Counted from the first letter of the stretch, positions 1 to 7,397 are shown. The stretch: DNA of 14,637 nucleotides from Chitinophagales bacterium (GCA_020629335.1 JAHDDN010000103.1:1-14637), one strand, 5' to 3'. The notes: generated by a model not told the origin, from the sequence alone. Numbers and translations are program-made.

Positions 1-72
1 AGAATAACGGATAAACTGGATAACAGAATAAAGGATAAACTGGATAACAGAATAACGGATAAACTGGATAAA
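1..72. repeat. 24-bp tandem repeat, three copies
   Basis: Three consecutive 24-bp units (1-24, 25-48, 49-72) differ at only a few bases, and a decayed continuation runs to about 82. The unit contains smaller GGATAA-like sub-repeats. The array starts at the window edge, so its full length is unknown. On the plus strand frame 1 stays open from base 1 to a TGA at 118-120 and would encode an 8-residue repeat, RI(T/K)DKLDN. This could be the C-terminal end of a gene to the left, but that stop lies inside the terminator stem. An intergenic repeat is equally possible. Confidence 0.75.
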
Positions 73-87
73 GGACTAAACGGAATG

Positions 88-129
88 AAAAAACAAAAAC
101 GCCATTTCAGGATGAACTGAAATGGCGTT
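88..129 (-). terminator. bidirectional rho-independent terminator
   Basis: A perfect 13-bp stem (98-110 with 117-129) has a 6-nt loop. On the minus strand it is followed by a T-rich run (complement of 88-97), as expected 28 nt after the stop of the DUF2853 gene. On the plus strand a weaker T-rich tract follows (130-140), so it may also end transcription of whatever lies to the left. Confidence 0.85.
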
Positions 130-156
130 CTTTATTTTGTTTATTGACTATATTGC

Positions 157-495
157 TTAGCTATAAACGGATTCTTTTTTGAAATGCTTTACTAGTAGGT
201 AGTAGAACATTGCTCTGTATTTATTACGATTAGAGCTGCCGAAAGTATCGACAACTTTTTTGATGCCGCCATCTAAATCATCTGAGTCTGATAGACCTAA
301 TTTCTTAATTAGAAAGTTTTTCTTTACACGATCTAATTCTGTTTGATCTGAAGAAGATACTTTAGATGAGTCTGGGTTGTAGATAGATGGTCCACAACCT
401 TTGGTAACAGCTCTTAAAAGATCTTCGTCAAATTTTACTTTGATCTTTCCGAACTCTGTTGCGTAGGTGTCTAAACACGCTTGAAACTTACTCAT
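157..495 (-). CDS. DUF2853 family protein
   Basis: A 112-residue soluble protein recognised as DUF2853, a small family without an assigned biochemical role. Seen: the conserved block GPSIYNPDSSKVS at residues 36-48, then SDQTELDRVKKNFLIKKLGL, then the C-terminal block SSNRNKYRAMFYYLLVKHF before KESVY. There is no signal peptide or membrane segment, so it is probably cytoplasmic. It is full length for the family. The ATG at 495 is preceded by AT-rich sequence without a Shine-Dalgarno, usual for this phylum. It appears monocistronic, with the hairpin at 98-129 as terminator. Family assignment is from memory of the motif; function unknown. Confidence 0.8.
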   Translation of the reverse strand: MSKFQACLDTYATEFGKIKVKFDEDLLRAVTKGCGPSIYNPDSSKVSSSDQTELDRVKKNFLIKKLGLSDSDDLDGGIKKVVDTFGSSNRNKYRAMFYYLLVKHFKKESVYS

Positions 496-548
496 AATTT
501 TAGTTTTTAAATTATTGGAAAGAAATGGGGTGAGGAAACCTTAATAAT

Positions 549-584
549 GAAAAAAATAAGGTCCATATTTTGCAGCTAATCTTA
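549..584. repeat. solo fragment resembling the 9282-9441 repeat arm
   Basis: An A-rich run followed by GCAGCTAATCTT (572-583) resembles the arm of the inverted-repeat element at 9282-9441, where AGCAGCTAATCTT follows TTTAAAAAATAA at a similar distance. The local sequence to about 617 can itself fold imperfectly. It lies in the otherwise featureless 208-bp gap between the DUF2853 and DUF2147 genes. Confidence 0.45.
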
Positions 585-685
585 AGCTTCAAATATCTAT
601 TTTATTTTTCAATCATTATCTTACCACTTCATAAAAACTCCACAATATAAATAATAATATTATAAACCAATAATTATTTTGTAAC

Positions 686-705
686 AAAGGCGTGAACACT
701 CCTTT
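686..705 (-). terminator. possible weak terminator of the DUF2147 gene
   Basis: A near-palindrome pairs AAAGG (686-690) with CCTTT (701-705), with GTG/CAC pairs inside. It overlaps the stop codon of the minus-strand gene. The downstream tract is AT-rich but has no long T-run, so termination strength is doubtful. Confidence 0.35.
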
Positions 706-1147
706 ATTCTGCTCTGGACCAAACGCTAGATTTTCCGATTGTCATGCCCAGCACTTTATAGCCACCTTTTAGTAGTAGTGTGCCGTCATCTTGGATGAAT
801 AGATAGCCATCATAAGTTTTGCCATCTCGGCTATTATAAATACTGCCGCCTTCGTAGTATTTTTCGCCATCAAATTTGAAGTTTTTAAGAAACTCTAAAT
901 TGAGGATCGGACGATCTCTAAGACTTGCATCTGGGTTTTCATCATCTACTTTTGGTTTTCCATTTTCATTGGGTTCTTCTAACCAGACGATTTTGGCGCA
1001 ATAGCCTTTTCCGCAATTATATACTTCTACTTTGGCATCTTTTTCTTCTACGAACCAAAGGCCAACAATATCATCTGCATTTTGAGCGAAAATATTAGCC
1101 GAGAAAGATAGTGCGACTAAGATTGAAAGGAAAAGAAATTTTCTCAT
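704..1147 (-). CDS. DUF2147 family exported protein
   Basis: A 147-residue precursor with a clear Sec signal peptide: Lys-Arg start, hydrophobic stretch at residues 4-18, likely cleavage after Ala21 (IFAQ). The mature part matches DUF2147: DIVGLWFVEEKDAKVEVY near residues 26-43, GYCAKIVW around 48-55, the NPD..LRDRPILNLEFL segment at 71-87, and the C-terminal GYKVLGMTIGKSSVW at 129-143. Two Cys (45 and 50) close together could form a disulfide after export. The family is small, beta-rich and periplasmic or secreted, with no assigned enzyme activity. It appears monocistronic; no clear promoter box was found. Confidence 0.85.
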   Translation of the reverse strand: MRKFLFLSILVALSFSANIFAQNADDIVGLWFVEEKDAKVEVYNCGKGYCAKIVWLEEPNENGKPKVDDENPDASLRDRPILNLEFLKNFKFDGEKYYEGGSIYNSRDGKTYDGYLFIQDDGTLLLKGGYKVLGMTIGKSSVWSRAE

Positions 1148-1159
1148 TTTAATTTTGTG

Positions 1160-1235
1160 TTTATATAGTAATTGAGGTCCATAATGGCCTCTTTGAATTT
1201 ATTCATCTAAAATAAGACTTTTTATATAGTAATTG
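1160..1235. repeat. 15-bp direct repeat upstream of the DUF2147 gene
   Basis: TTTATATAGTAATTG occurs exactly at 1160-1174 and again at 1221-1235, a period of 61 bp, in the 119-bp gap upstream of the DUF2147 start. It could be a regulator site pair or a decayed local duplication; the intervening sequence is not obviously duplicated. Confidence 0.5.
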
Positions 1236-1266
1236 GATTAATTGGCACAAATTATTATAACGATTT

Positions 1267-2136
1267 TCAATTGATCCAACTAGCAAGGATAAGCAGTATT
1301 GGCATTAATATCATAGTTCCATCTAATAATCCTAGATAATAATACTCTTCTTGAAGAGATTTTTTTTTGTAAATCAGTATTATGCTTATGAAATAGGCGA
1401 GATATAGTGCTATTAATTCTGTGAAATTAGTAGAATGGTAAACTATTCTGAAGGTGCTTAAACAACTCAGAATTATCATTAAGGCAAGCGCTAATTTTTT
1501 GGTATTTGGAATACCTATTAGAATAGGGATGGTTTTGAGTTCTTGACTTTGGTCAAATTCCATATCTCGAATATCAAAAGGTAGGGTGATGATGAATACA
1601 AATAGGAAGCGTTCTAAAATAATGAAGCATACTGGCCAGCTAAGTTGTATGGAGTAATAGAGGACAGGCAAAAGGACGCTGCTTATTGACCAAATTATGG
1701 CAATCAAAAATATCTTACTCATGCCTAAGTCTCGAAACTTAAATTTCTTCCCATTTCGTTTGAATAAGGGAATAGAGTAACCCAATGTGATAATTCCCAT
1801 TGCGATCATACATATTTGAGCAGAGAAAGGCAGTAGAAAAAAACAAATGATACTGCTGAGGCTGGCTATTCCAAAAGCTAGTTGAAGGAATTTTTCATTT
1901 TTGATGGACCATTTGACAATTGGCGGATAATAATCAAGGTCTTTGGGTATATTTCTTATCGCTACTAAGCGGTGTAAGGTGTAGGAGCAGATCGTTGAAG
2001 CAAATACTATTAATAAAAGAGAAGCAGAAGTTAGCGGTAATGATAGTTGGACTAAAGTCATACCGACCATCATTACCGCTGCTAATGCTATCCATAAATT
2101 ACTATATATCAGCGCAGCTAATAGCGACCTGATCAA
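1267..2136 (-). CDS. UbiA-like integral membrane protein, first Asp-rich motif lost
   Basis: A 289-residue protein with about eight to nine hydrophobic segments. The block DIRDMEFDQSQELKTIPILI at residues 188-207 is the second aspartate-rich motif of the UbiA prenyltransferase superfamily, including the following K-T-IP stretch. The first Asp-rich motif (normally NDxxDxxxD after the first hairpin) is not present; the equivalent site reads SYTLHRLVAI at 51-60. Classical Mg-diphosphate prenyl transfer is therefore uncertain. The proposed start is a TTG at 2136; the first internal ATG would cut into the first membrane segment. It lies 11 nt after the M42 peptidase stop and is probably co-transcribed with it. 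Confidence 0.7.
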   Translation of the reverse strand: MIRSLLAALIYSNLWIALAAVMMVGMTLVQLSLPLTSASLLLIVFASTICSYTLHRLVAIRNIPKDLDYYPPIVKWSIKNEKFLQLAFGIASLSSIICFFLLPFSAQICMIAMGIITLGYSIPLFKRNGKKFKFRDLGMSKIFLIAIIWSISSVLLPVLYYSIQLSWPVCFIILERFLFVFIITLPFDIRDMEFDQSQELKTIPILIGIPNTKKLALALMIILSCLSTFRIVYHSTNFTELIALYLAYFISIILIYKKKSLQEEYYYLGLLDGTMILMPILLILASWIN

Positions 2137-2147
2137 AATAAAGTTTT

Positions 2148-3233
2148 TTAAGTAAAGTATCTAAAATCGTGATGATTTTCGATTTTAAGAAGTGAATGGT
2201 ACATCAATTTGATGACATTTTCTACATCTTCCATATGCGCCATTTCCACTGTCGTGTGCATATAACGCAAAGGTAAAGAGATTAGTGCTGAAACAACTCC
2301 GCCATTTGAAATGGAAAATGCTTCTGTATCTGTTCCTGTAGAACGAGAAGCCGCTTCTCTTTGGAAAGGAATTTTGTTTTCGTCAGCTACATCAATGATT
2401 AAGTCTAATAGACGCCTATGAACAGATGGTGCATAGGTTAAGATCGGGCCTTTACCACACTTTAAGTCGCCTATTTCTTTCTTATTCATCATTGGCGTAC
2501 TGGAATCATGGGCTACATCGGTAATGAGTGCTACATTGGGTCGAATAGTTTGGGCGATCATATGAGCCCCTCTTAATCCAACTTCTTCTTGTACTGAGTT
2601 AACGATATATAAACCAAATGGGAGTTTGACCTTATTTTTGTGTAATAATCGAGCCACTTGAGCGATCATGAAACCGCCAGCACGATTATCCAATGCTCTA
2701 CCAACGAAATAACGATCATTTAAGGTGGTGTATTCGTCTTCAAAGGTAACGACACAACCTACGTGTACGCCTAATTCTTCGACTTCTTTCTTGCTATTAC
2801 AGCCACAATCTAAAAAGATATTGCTCAATTTCGGTGTAATATCTTTCTCTCTTTTGCGAACATGTATAGCAGGCCAGCCGAATACCGCTTTCACCATACC
2901 TTTTTTCGTATGAATATTTACTCTTTTGGAAGGGGCAATTTGGTGATCAGAGCCACCATTTTTGATTACTTTAATCATTCCATCATCACCAATATAGCTG
3001 ACAAACCAAGCGATTTCATCAGCATGAGCCTCAATTACCACTTTATAAGGGGCATCTGGATTGACAACTCCATAGGCTGTACCGTAGTTATCTATGTGAT
3101 ATTCGTGGATGAAAGGCTTAATATAGTCTAACCAAAGCTGTTGCCCTGGCGCTTCGAAACCTGTAGGGGAATGGGTATTGATGTAATTCTCAAAAAAAGT
3201 CAATGCTTTCTTATCTAATATTTTCGTCTTCAT
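2148..3233 (-). CDS. M42 family metallopeptidase (glutamyl aminopeptidase/endoglucanase-like)
   Basis: A 361-residue cytoplasmic enzyme of peptidase family M42, dinuclear metal aminopeptidases that often form dodecameric tetrahedral shells and trim short peptides. The metal and catalytic set is complete: H70 and D72 in EAHADEIAW, D182 in GRALDNRAGG, the E216-E217 pair in VQEEVGLRGA, D239 in TDVAHDSST, and H326 in RYMHTTVEM. Length is normal for the family. The ATG at 3233 is supported by a promoter just upstream (3252-3282) giving a short leader. It is the first gene of a two-gene unit with the UbiA-like protein. Substrate specificity cannot be read from the sequence; misnaming of this family as cellulase is common. 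Confidence 0.93.
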   Translation of the reverse strand: MKTKILDKKALTFFENYINTHSPTGFEAPGQQLWLDYIKPFIHEYHIDNYGTAYGVVNPDAPYKVVIEAHADEIAWFVSYIGDDGMIKVIKNGGSDHQIAPSKRVNIHTKKGMVKAVFGWPAIHVRKREKDITPKLSNIFLDCGCNSKKEVEELGVHVGCVVTFEDEYTTLNDRYFVGRALDNRAGGFMIAQVARLLHKNKVKLPFGLYIVNSVQEEVGLRGAHMIAQTIRPNVALITDVAHDSSTPMMNKKEIGDLKCGKGPILTYAPSVHRRLLDLIIDVADENKIPFQREAASRSTGTDTEAFSISNGGVVSALISLPLRYMHTTVEMAHMEDVENVIKLMYHSLLKIENHHDFRYFT

Positions 3234-3251
3234 TATATAGGTTTAAGGGGC

Positions 3252-3282
3252 CAAATTTAAAGTAACGCTTTACTATAAACAA
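3252..3282 (-). promoter_or_regulatory. Bacteroidota-type promoter for the M42 peptidase gene
   Basis: On the minus strand TAAATTTG (complement of 3252-3259) exactly fits the TAnnTTTG -7 consensus, and a TTG (complement of 3280-3282) lies 20 nt upstream as a -33 element. The start codon follows about 20 nt after the -7 box. Confidence 0.7.
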
Positions 3283-3366
3283 GAAAAATGCCACTAAGCA
3301 TACTACATAGTCGGATTAAAGACCCATATTACTTTATTTTTTAATGAAAAAACAGGGAGATTAGCG

Positions 3367-3383
3367 AAAATACGGCAACTTAA
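3367..3383. repeat. 17-bp remnant shared with the 14395-14561 element
   Basis: AAAATACGGCAACTTAA is identical to 14514-14530, part of the right arm of the long inverted repeat near the window end. No partner arm is seen here, so it looks like a solo fragment. It sits 35 bp upstream of the -7 box of the SUI1-domain gene. Confidence 0.6.
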
Positions 3384-3417
3384 GGAGCAGATATTTATAA
3401 ATTGAGGTACGAATTAT

Positions 3418-3425
3418 TACATTTG
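3418..3425 (+). promoter_or_regulatory. -7 box of the SUI1-domain gene promoter
   Basis: TACATTTG exactly fits TAnnTTTG and lies 16 nt before the ATG at 3442, so the leader should be only about 10 nt. No convincing TTG is seen at the -33 distance. Confidence 0.65.
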
Positions 3426-3441
3426 CAACAAACAAAGCACT

Positions 3442-3786
3442 ATGGCTAAGAAGAAAAAGAACCGAATTGGGGTGATGTACTCCACTGATCCTGACTTTGA
3501 ATATGATTACGAACAGGATGAATTAGACACCCTTGAGCCCAATCAGCAAAAACTGAGGGTAGAGTTAGACCGCAAACGCCGAAAAGGGAAACAAGTGACC
3601 TTAATTACTGGTTTTGTGGGTAAGGAAGATGACCTAAAGGCATTAGCTAAAATTCTGAAGTCCAAATGTGGTGTAGGTGGTTCTGCCAAAGATAATGAGA
3701 TTATTATTCAAGGGGATTTCCGCAAGAAAGTCGGTGAGATATTAACTGATATGGGCTATAAGGTCAAGGTGATTGGCTTGAAATAG
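3442..3786 (+). CDS. translation initiation factor SUI1/YciH family
   Basis: A 114-residue protein with a SUI1 (eIF1-like) domain at about residues 36-113. Seen: the RRKGKQVTLITGF strand, the KCGVGGSAKDNEIIIQGD loop and strand (75-92), and the C-terminal YKVKVIGLK. A charged N-terminal extension begins MAKKKKNRIG. Bacterial YciH proteins bind the small ribosomal subunit and are thought to influence initiation fidelity; they are not essential IF1. It is monocistronic on the plus strand with its own promoter, and converges with the AI-2E family gene 23 bp downstream without an obvious terminator between them. Confidence 0.93.
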   Translation: MAKKKKNRIGVMYSTDPDFEYDYEQDELDTLEPNQQKLRVELDRKRRKGKQVTLITGFVGKEDDLKALAKILKSKCGVGGSAKDNEIIIQGDFRKKVGEILTDMGYKVKVIGLK

Positions 3787-3809
3787 TCCATTATCGACCT
3801 AAAGATGCA

Positions 3810-4886
3810 TTATAATCGGGAGGTCAGTGATTTAACAAATTTGAATTGAGATAAGAATTCTTTAGCTACTACACGCATTACGGTATAAACTGGGATGGCT
3901 ACGATCATTAAAGCGATTCCGCCTAAGGTACCTGCGATCAAAATAAGTAGAAAAATTTCCAAGGGGTGCGCCTTTACACTATTGGAAAATATCATTGGCT
4001 GGAAAAAGATATTATCTAATGTTTGTACAGTAATAAAGGTAGAAACAATAGATAACACTAAAGCGACAGAAATACTTGGATTCGTTAATAAGGCCACTAT
4101 TAAGCCAAATATTAGGCCTATGAATGGGCCGACATAAGGAATAATATTAATAATTCCTGCAAAAGTCCCTATCAATACAGCATTCTTTACCCCAAAGATA
4201 CTCAAGCCAAACATAACAATTGCGCCTACACAAACCATTTGTATCAATACACCTATAAAATATCTTGATAGCAAGTTACGAGAAGTATTATAAACATTAT
4301 TGAATTTTTCCTCATACTCAGGCGGGACTAAAGCAAAGATAATTCGATAGATTAAATCGTGGTCTATTAGAAAAAAGAAAGTAATAAAGGTTACTGAAAA
4401 TAAAGCCGTAACCAAATTTCCTAACACCCCTACTATATTTCCAAATAAATTCGTGATTTTAGATGGTTGAATAATTTTTATCAATTCATCTTGTACATAA
4501 TCCGTTGCTTGTTTATCACTATCTCCTAAATAAGGATCTACAAACTGATCTAAACGATTTAGTCTATCCGTAATGACTGCGATGGCTTCTTGTGGATCTA
4601 TACTTGAGATCGCACGTACCTGATCTAAGATCATTGGTAAAAATAAAGCAATAAACCCAGCGATGAAAAGGTAAAAACACAAAATGGTGAGTATCGCACA
4701 GAGCGATAAAGGCAAAGATACTTGTCCAATTCGCAAGCCACTAAACATACGCATCAAAGGTGCACCAATTAGGGACAATATTGCCGCTATTAGTACATAA
4801 GTGATGATGCTACTCAAGTAGTAAAAACTAAAGCCAATTATCAACACCACCACTATTCCAAAGATGATTTTAAATGTATTGGTCAT
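3810..4886 (-). CDS. AI-2E family transporter (PerM/YdiK-type permease)
   Basis: A 358-residue polytopic inner-membrane protein of the AI-2E transporter (formerly UPF0118) family. Hydrophobic segments lie near residues 5-25, 27-45, 62-88, 148-174, 210-232, 236-267, 272-290 and 308-337. The family signature GIINIIPYVGPFIG (244-257) and the C-terminal FFQPMIFSNSVKAHPLEIF region (294-312) are intact. The soluble helical stretch between the second and third pairs (about 90-147) is usual. Members have been linked to AI-2 export or Na+/H+ antiport, so the substrate is not predictable. The ATG at 4886 begins a typical N-terminus. It appears monocistronic; the 140 bp upstream show no clear promoter. 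Confidence 0.9.
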   Translation of the reverse strand: MTNTFKIIFGIVVVLIIGFSFYYLSSIITYVLIAAILSLIGAPLMRMFSGLRIGQVSLPLSLCAILTILCFYLFIAGFIALFLPMILDQVRAISSIDPQEAIAVITDRLNRLDQFVDPYLGDSDKQATDYVQDELIKIIQPSKITNLFGNIVGVLGNLVTALFSVTFITFFFLIDHDLIYRIIFALVPPEYEEKFNNVYNTSRNLLSRYFIGVLIQMVCVGAIVMFGLSIFGVKNAVLIGTFAGIINIIPYVGPFIGLIFGLIVALLTNPSISVALVLSIVSTFITVQTLDNIFFQPMIFSNSVKAHPLEIFLLILIAGTLGGIALMIVAIPVYTVMRVVAKEFLSQFKFVKSLTSRL

Positions 4887-5026
4887 CTGCTTATAAGTCA
4901 GTAGTTCTGCTCTCTATTTATTAAATGTAATTGTTTGCTAGTCGGTTTCCTAATAAAACTCCTATTTATTATATTTTCTTATTGAACTCATTTATTTAAG
5001 GTTCAAAAAACGAATAAATTCATCTC

Positions 5027-5923
5027 TTAAGCCATTTTTTGCCACTTTTTTTTCAATATAGGATATAAAATAATCGACAATAAAATTATAAGTGTACCTA
5101 CATAAAAGCCCGGATGCATTTTTTCCGAATCTCCAAAGATTAAAAAGGCAAAAACAATCGCATATACTGGTTCCATATTAATGGCTAAAGCGACCGTATA
5201 AGCCGAAATCTTTTTCAACAAAAATACAATAGCAACATAAGCATAAGAAGTACATACCAAACCTAATAATAATAAATACACTATATCCATCGGTACCCAC
5301 TCCAAATGATTCCAAAACGCTCCTTCCATCAAAATAGTATAAATACCTATCATGATAAAGCCTGAAAGCATTTCATAAAATGAAATAACCGTTGGCGTGT
5401 AAGTATTCGCAATTTGTTTATTCAATACCCCAAATAAAGAAGCCAAAAAAGAGGAAACCAAAGCATATACAATCCCTAACCAAAAATTAAAGGCATACTC
5501 AAATATTAGGTACAAGCCCAATATTACGATGATCCCAATAACCACCTCCAGCGGGTCCACTTTTCTTTTCTCAATCAACGGCTCCAACAAACTGGTAAAA
5601 AGAGTGGTACTAGCCATACAACCTAAAGCTAAGGAAACATTAGACACCTTAATGGCTTCAAAAAATGTAATCCAATGCAAGGCTACGATCACCCCTATAC
5701 CTCCTAAATGCAAAACCCCTTTAGCGTGTATTCGCAATTTATGGGAAAGTACTTGAGCAATCAAACCAATCCCAATACATGCAATGAGCATTCTAAAGAA
5801 CACTAATTCGGTAGAACCTAAAGTAATGAGCTTGCCCAAAATACCTGTAAAACCAAATAACAGTACAACAAAGTGTAAATGGAAATGATCAATTAAACTC
5901 GCGCCTTTCGCCATATTATTCAT
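5027..5923 (-). CDS. EamA/DMT family transporter
   Basis: A 298-residue membrane protein with ten predicted hydrophobic helices in two repeated halves, as in the drug/metabolite transporter superfamily (EamA). Seen: the first-half LITLGSTELVFFRMLIACIG stretch, ALHWITFFEAIKVSNVSLAL, and the second-half YTVALAINMEPVYAIVFAFL, a position where EamA proteins typically read LEP. The C-terminus is Lys-rich, KKKWQKMA. I chose the ATG at 5923 over the in-frame TTG at 5932, because the TTG lies within a perfect -7 promoter box (5930-5937); an ATG at 5914 (MAKGASL) is also possible. The substrate is unknown. It lies upstream of nothing on its strand until the AI-2E gene and looks monocistronic. Confidence 0.88.
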   Translation of the reverse strand: MNNMAKGASLIDHFHLHFVVLLFGFTGILGKLITLGSTELVFFRMLIACIGIGLIAQVLSHKLRIHAKGVLHLGGIGVIVALHWITFFEAIKVSNVSLALGCMASTTLFTSLLEPLIEKRKVDPLEVVIGIIVILGLYLIFEYAFNFWLGIVYALVSSFLASLFGVLNKQIANTYTPTVISFYEMLSGFIMIGIYTILMEGAFWNHLEWVPMDIVYLLLLGLVCTSYAYVAIVFLLKKISAYTVALAINMEPVYAIVFAFLIFGDSEKMHPGFYVGTLIILLSIILYPILKKKWQKMA

Positions 5924-5929
5924 ATACGC

Positions 5930-5937
5930 CAAACATA
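5930..5937 (-). promoter_or_regulatory. -7 box for the EamA transporter gene
   Basis: On the minus strand TATGTTTG fits TAnnTTTG. It overlaps the upstream TTG start candidate and lies 7 nt before the ATG at 5923. If used, the transcript would be leaderless at 5923 or have about a 9-nt leader for 5914. No clear -33 element is seen. Confidence 0.5.
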
Positions 5938-5989
5938 AGAATTAAAGACACAAAAAAGAAATGATTTTGACTGGAATAGTTGCGAATGA

Positions 5990-7063
5990 CTATTTCTGCG
6001 CTTTTAACATTAATATTATACTCAATACGCCAAAGATAATGTTTGGAATCCAAGCACCTAAAAATGGAGGCAAACTTCCCTGAGTCGAAAATGTCTGCGA
6101 AAATTGAAAGAACACCACATAAGCTGCACTCATCGCAATACCCAAAAATAAATGAATTCCTGTACCGCCTCTCACCTTTCTCGATCCCATAGAAAAACCA
6201 ATAATCGTCAAAAAGAAAGTGGCGAAAGGCAAGGAATTTCGCTTGTGATATTCTACCTCATAAAATGGCACAAAAGAAGATCCCTTTAGCTTTTCCTTCT
6301 CAATAAATCGCTTCAACTCTGGAGTCGTCATCGCTTCCTTAAAACGAACCACATCTCCAAAATCACTGGGCTTCAAATTCAAAGTCGTATCCAACTTTGT
6401 TCCCTTTCTAATCGCCTCATCATCGCCCTTTATCGTACGTTGGTAATAATTCTTAAACTCCCATTTATCCTCTTTCCAAGCAATCCGATCTGCATACATT
6501 TTAAAGACAATTTCCCGATCCTTAAAGCGCTCTAAGGTAAATCCACGCCCAACATTTTCCTTCATATTATAACTCTCCAAATAAATATAATGCTCCCGAT
6601 CCAACTGCATATGAATGTCCCGATCCCGAATCGTTTTCCGCTTATTGATATACTGATCCTCAAAGGCAATTCTATCCGCATTAGACTGAGGCACCCAATA
6701 ATGATTTGCCCACAATTGTAAGCCCACTAATAAGGAAGCCGCTACAAAATAAGGCACAAATAAAATCCGATAAAAACTAACCCCTCCACTCATCATCGCA
6801 ATAATCTCCGAACGATAAGCCAACTTAGAGGTGAAAAATATAATCGCAATAAAAATAAAAAGCGGACTCAACATCAAACAAATAAAGGGAATAAAATTCA
6901 AATAATATTCCACCACAATTTCCCCAAATGGTATATTCTCATCATAAAAATTATCAATCTTCTCCACAAAATCTATCACCACTGCCACCGCAGCAAATAA
7001 GATAATCGTAAAGAAAAAAGTCCCTAAAAACTTCTTAATAATATACCAATCTAATTTCTTCAT
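5990..7063 (-). CDS. lptG: LptF/LptG family LPS export permease (YjgP/YjgQ)
   Basis: A 357-residue inner-membrane permease of the LptB2FG ABC transporter, which extracts lipopolysaccharide from the inner membrane and pushes it to the LptA/LptC bridge. Layout fits the family: an N-terminal amphipathic helix and TM1 (about 11-31), TM2 and TM3 (52-77 and 98-120), a periplasmic beta-jellyroll region (about 125-265) with short strands such as HYIYLESYNM, and three C-terminal TMs (about 276-350). The coupling segment LAYRSEIIAMMSGGVSFYRI (80-99) is well conserved. LptF versus LptG cannot be separated with certainty; the symbol follows Bacteroidota usage downstream of tgt. It has its own promoter at 7122-7129. 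Confidence 0.85.
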   Translation of the reverse strand: MKKLDWYIIKKFLGTFFFTIILFAAVAVVIDFVEKIDNFYDENIPFGEIVVEYYLNFIPFICLMLSPLFIFIAIIFFTSKLAYRSEIIAMMSGGVSFYRILFVPYFVAASLLVGLQLWANHYWVPQSNADRIAFEDQYINKRKTIRDRDIHMQLDREHYIYLESYNMKENVGRGFTLERFKDREIVFKMYADRIAWKEDKWEFKNYYQRTIKGDDEAIRKGTKLDTTLNLKPSDFGDVVRFKEAMTTPELKRFIEKEKLKGSSFVPFYEVEYHKRNSLPFATFFLTIIGFSMGSRKVRGGTGIHLFLGIAMSAAYVVFFQFSQTFSTQGSLPPFLGAWIPNIIFGVLSIILMLKAQK

Positions 7064-7121
7064 TTTTTAATTTTGGGGCTTCCTGCTGCGCTCGCAGAAA
7101 TCAACCTTCAATCCACTAATA

Positions 7122-7129
7122 CAAATTTA
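7122..7129 (-). promoter_or_regulatory. -7 box for the lptG promoter
   Basis: TAAATTTG on the minus strand fits TAnnTTTG, about 59 nt before the lptG start. The leader would carry a small GC-rich hairpin (CTGC/GCAG around 7085-7098), part of the repeat-rich gap 7064-7397. Confidence 0.5.
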
Positions 7130-7173
7130 TCGTTCATCATTATGCATTCATCATTGCAAGCGAAGCGCAGCAG

Positions 7174-7307
7174 TCGGGCTGTACGCTCTTATGTGGCTAT
7201 GCGCTGTCTACTCCACTAAGCTGTACTTGTCTGCCTTGCAGGCCAGCCTACGTCCAGCTAAGTTCCGTAAGCCATCGCATAAACGCCACATACCGCTGCC
7301 ATCCCTA
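7174..7307 (+). repeat. GC-rich hairpin-forming intergenic repeat, copy A
   Basis: This 134-bp block is homologous to the complement of 12482-12614. Shared anchors are TCGGGCTGT at one end, CTCTTATGTGGCTATG, ACTTGTCTGCC, and CCACATACCGCT near the other end. It folds as an outer stem (7216-7226 with 7252-7262) and an inner stem (7231-7236 with 7240-7246, one bulged base, loop TGC). A small plus-strand open frame running through it is a by-product. Together with 7311-7350 and a small hairpin near lptG it fills the 334-bp gap between the HAD gene and lptG. Confidence 0.8.
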
Positions 7308-7310
7308 AGC

Positions 7311-7350
7311 CTTCTCCCCTCACAGGGGAGATGCCCGCAGGGAAGAGGGG
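7311..7350. repeat. GC-rich palindromic module next to copy A
   Basis: CTCCCCT (7314-7320) pairs perfectly with AGGGGAG (7324-7330) around a 3-nt loop, and CTTC at 7311 with GAAG further right closes an outer stem around a second small CCC/GGG hairpin. The composition is far from the AT-rich surroundings. It looks like an independent repeat module joined to the 7174-7307 element; the second genomic copy at 12482 lacks it. Confidence 0.55.
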
Positions 7351-7397
7351 TAACTATAAGTGATGAACAATGAGTTAACTAATCAACAATAGACGAA

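Noticed and set aside
1..82. CRISPR array
   Set aside because: The units are directly adjacent with no spacers and no cas genes are nearby; it is a simple tandem repeat.
2725..3131. Plus-strand reading frames opposite the M42 peptidase
   Set aside because: They overlap an intact conserved enzyme on the other strand and show no recognisable motif; the same holds for the frames at 1920, 3895, 5529 and 8581 on the plus strand and 10070 on the minus strand.
5975..5994. Hairpin at the lptG stop as a terminator
   Set aside because: Only six AT-rich pairs with an 8-nt loop and no T-run directly after; too weak to call.
7191..7373. 60-residue plus-strand reading frame
   Set aside because: It lies inside the GC-rich repeat copy A, which has a conserved structure; the corresponding antisense frame in copy B (12349-12561) has different residues, so neither is a gene.
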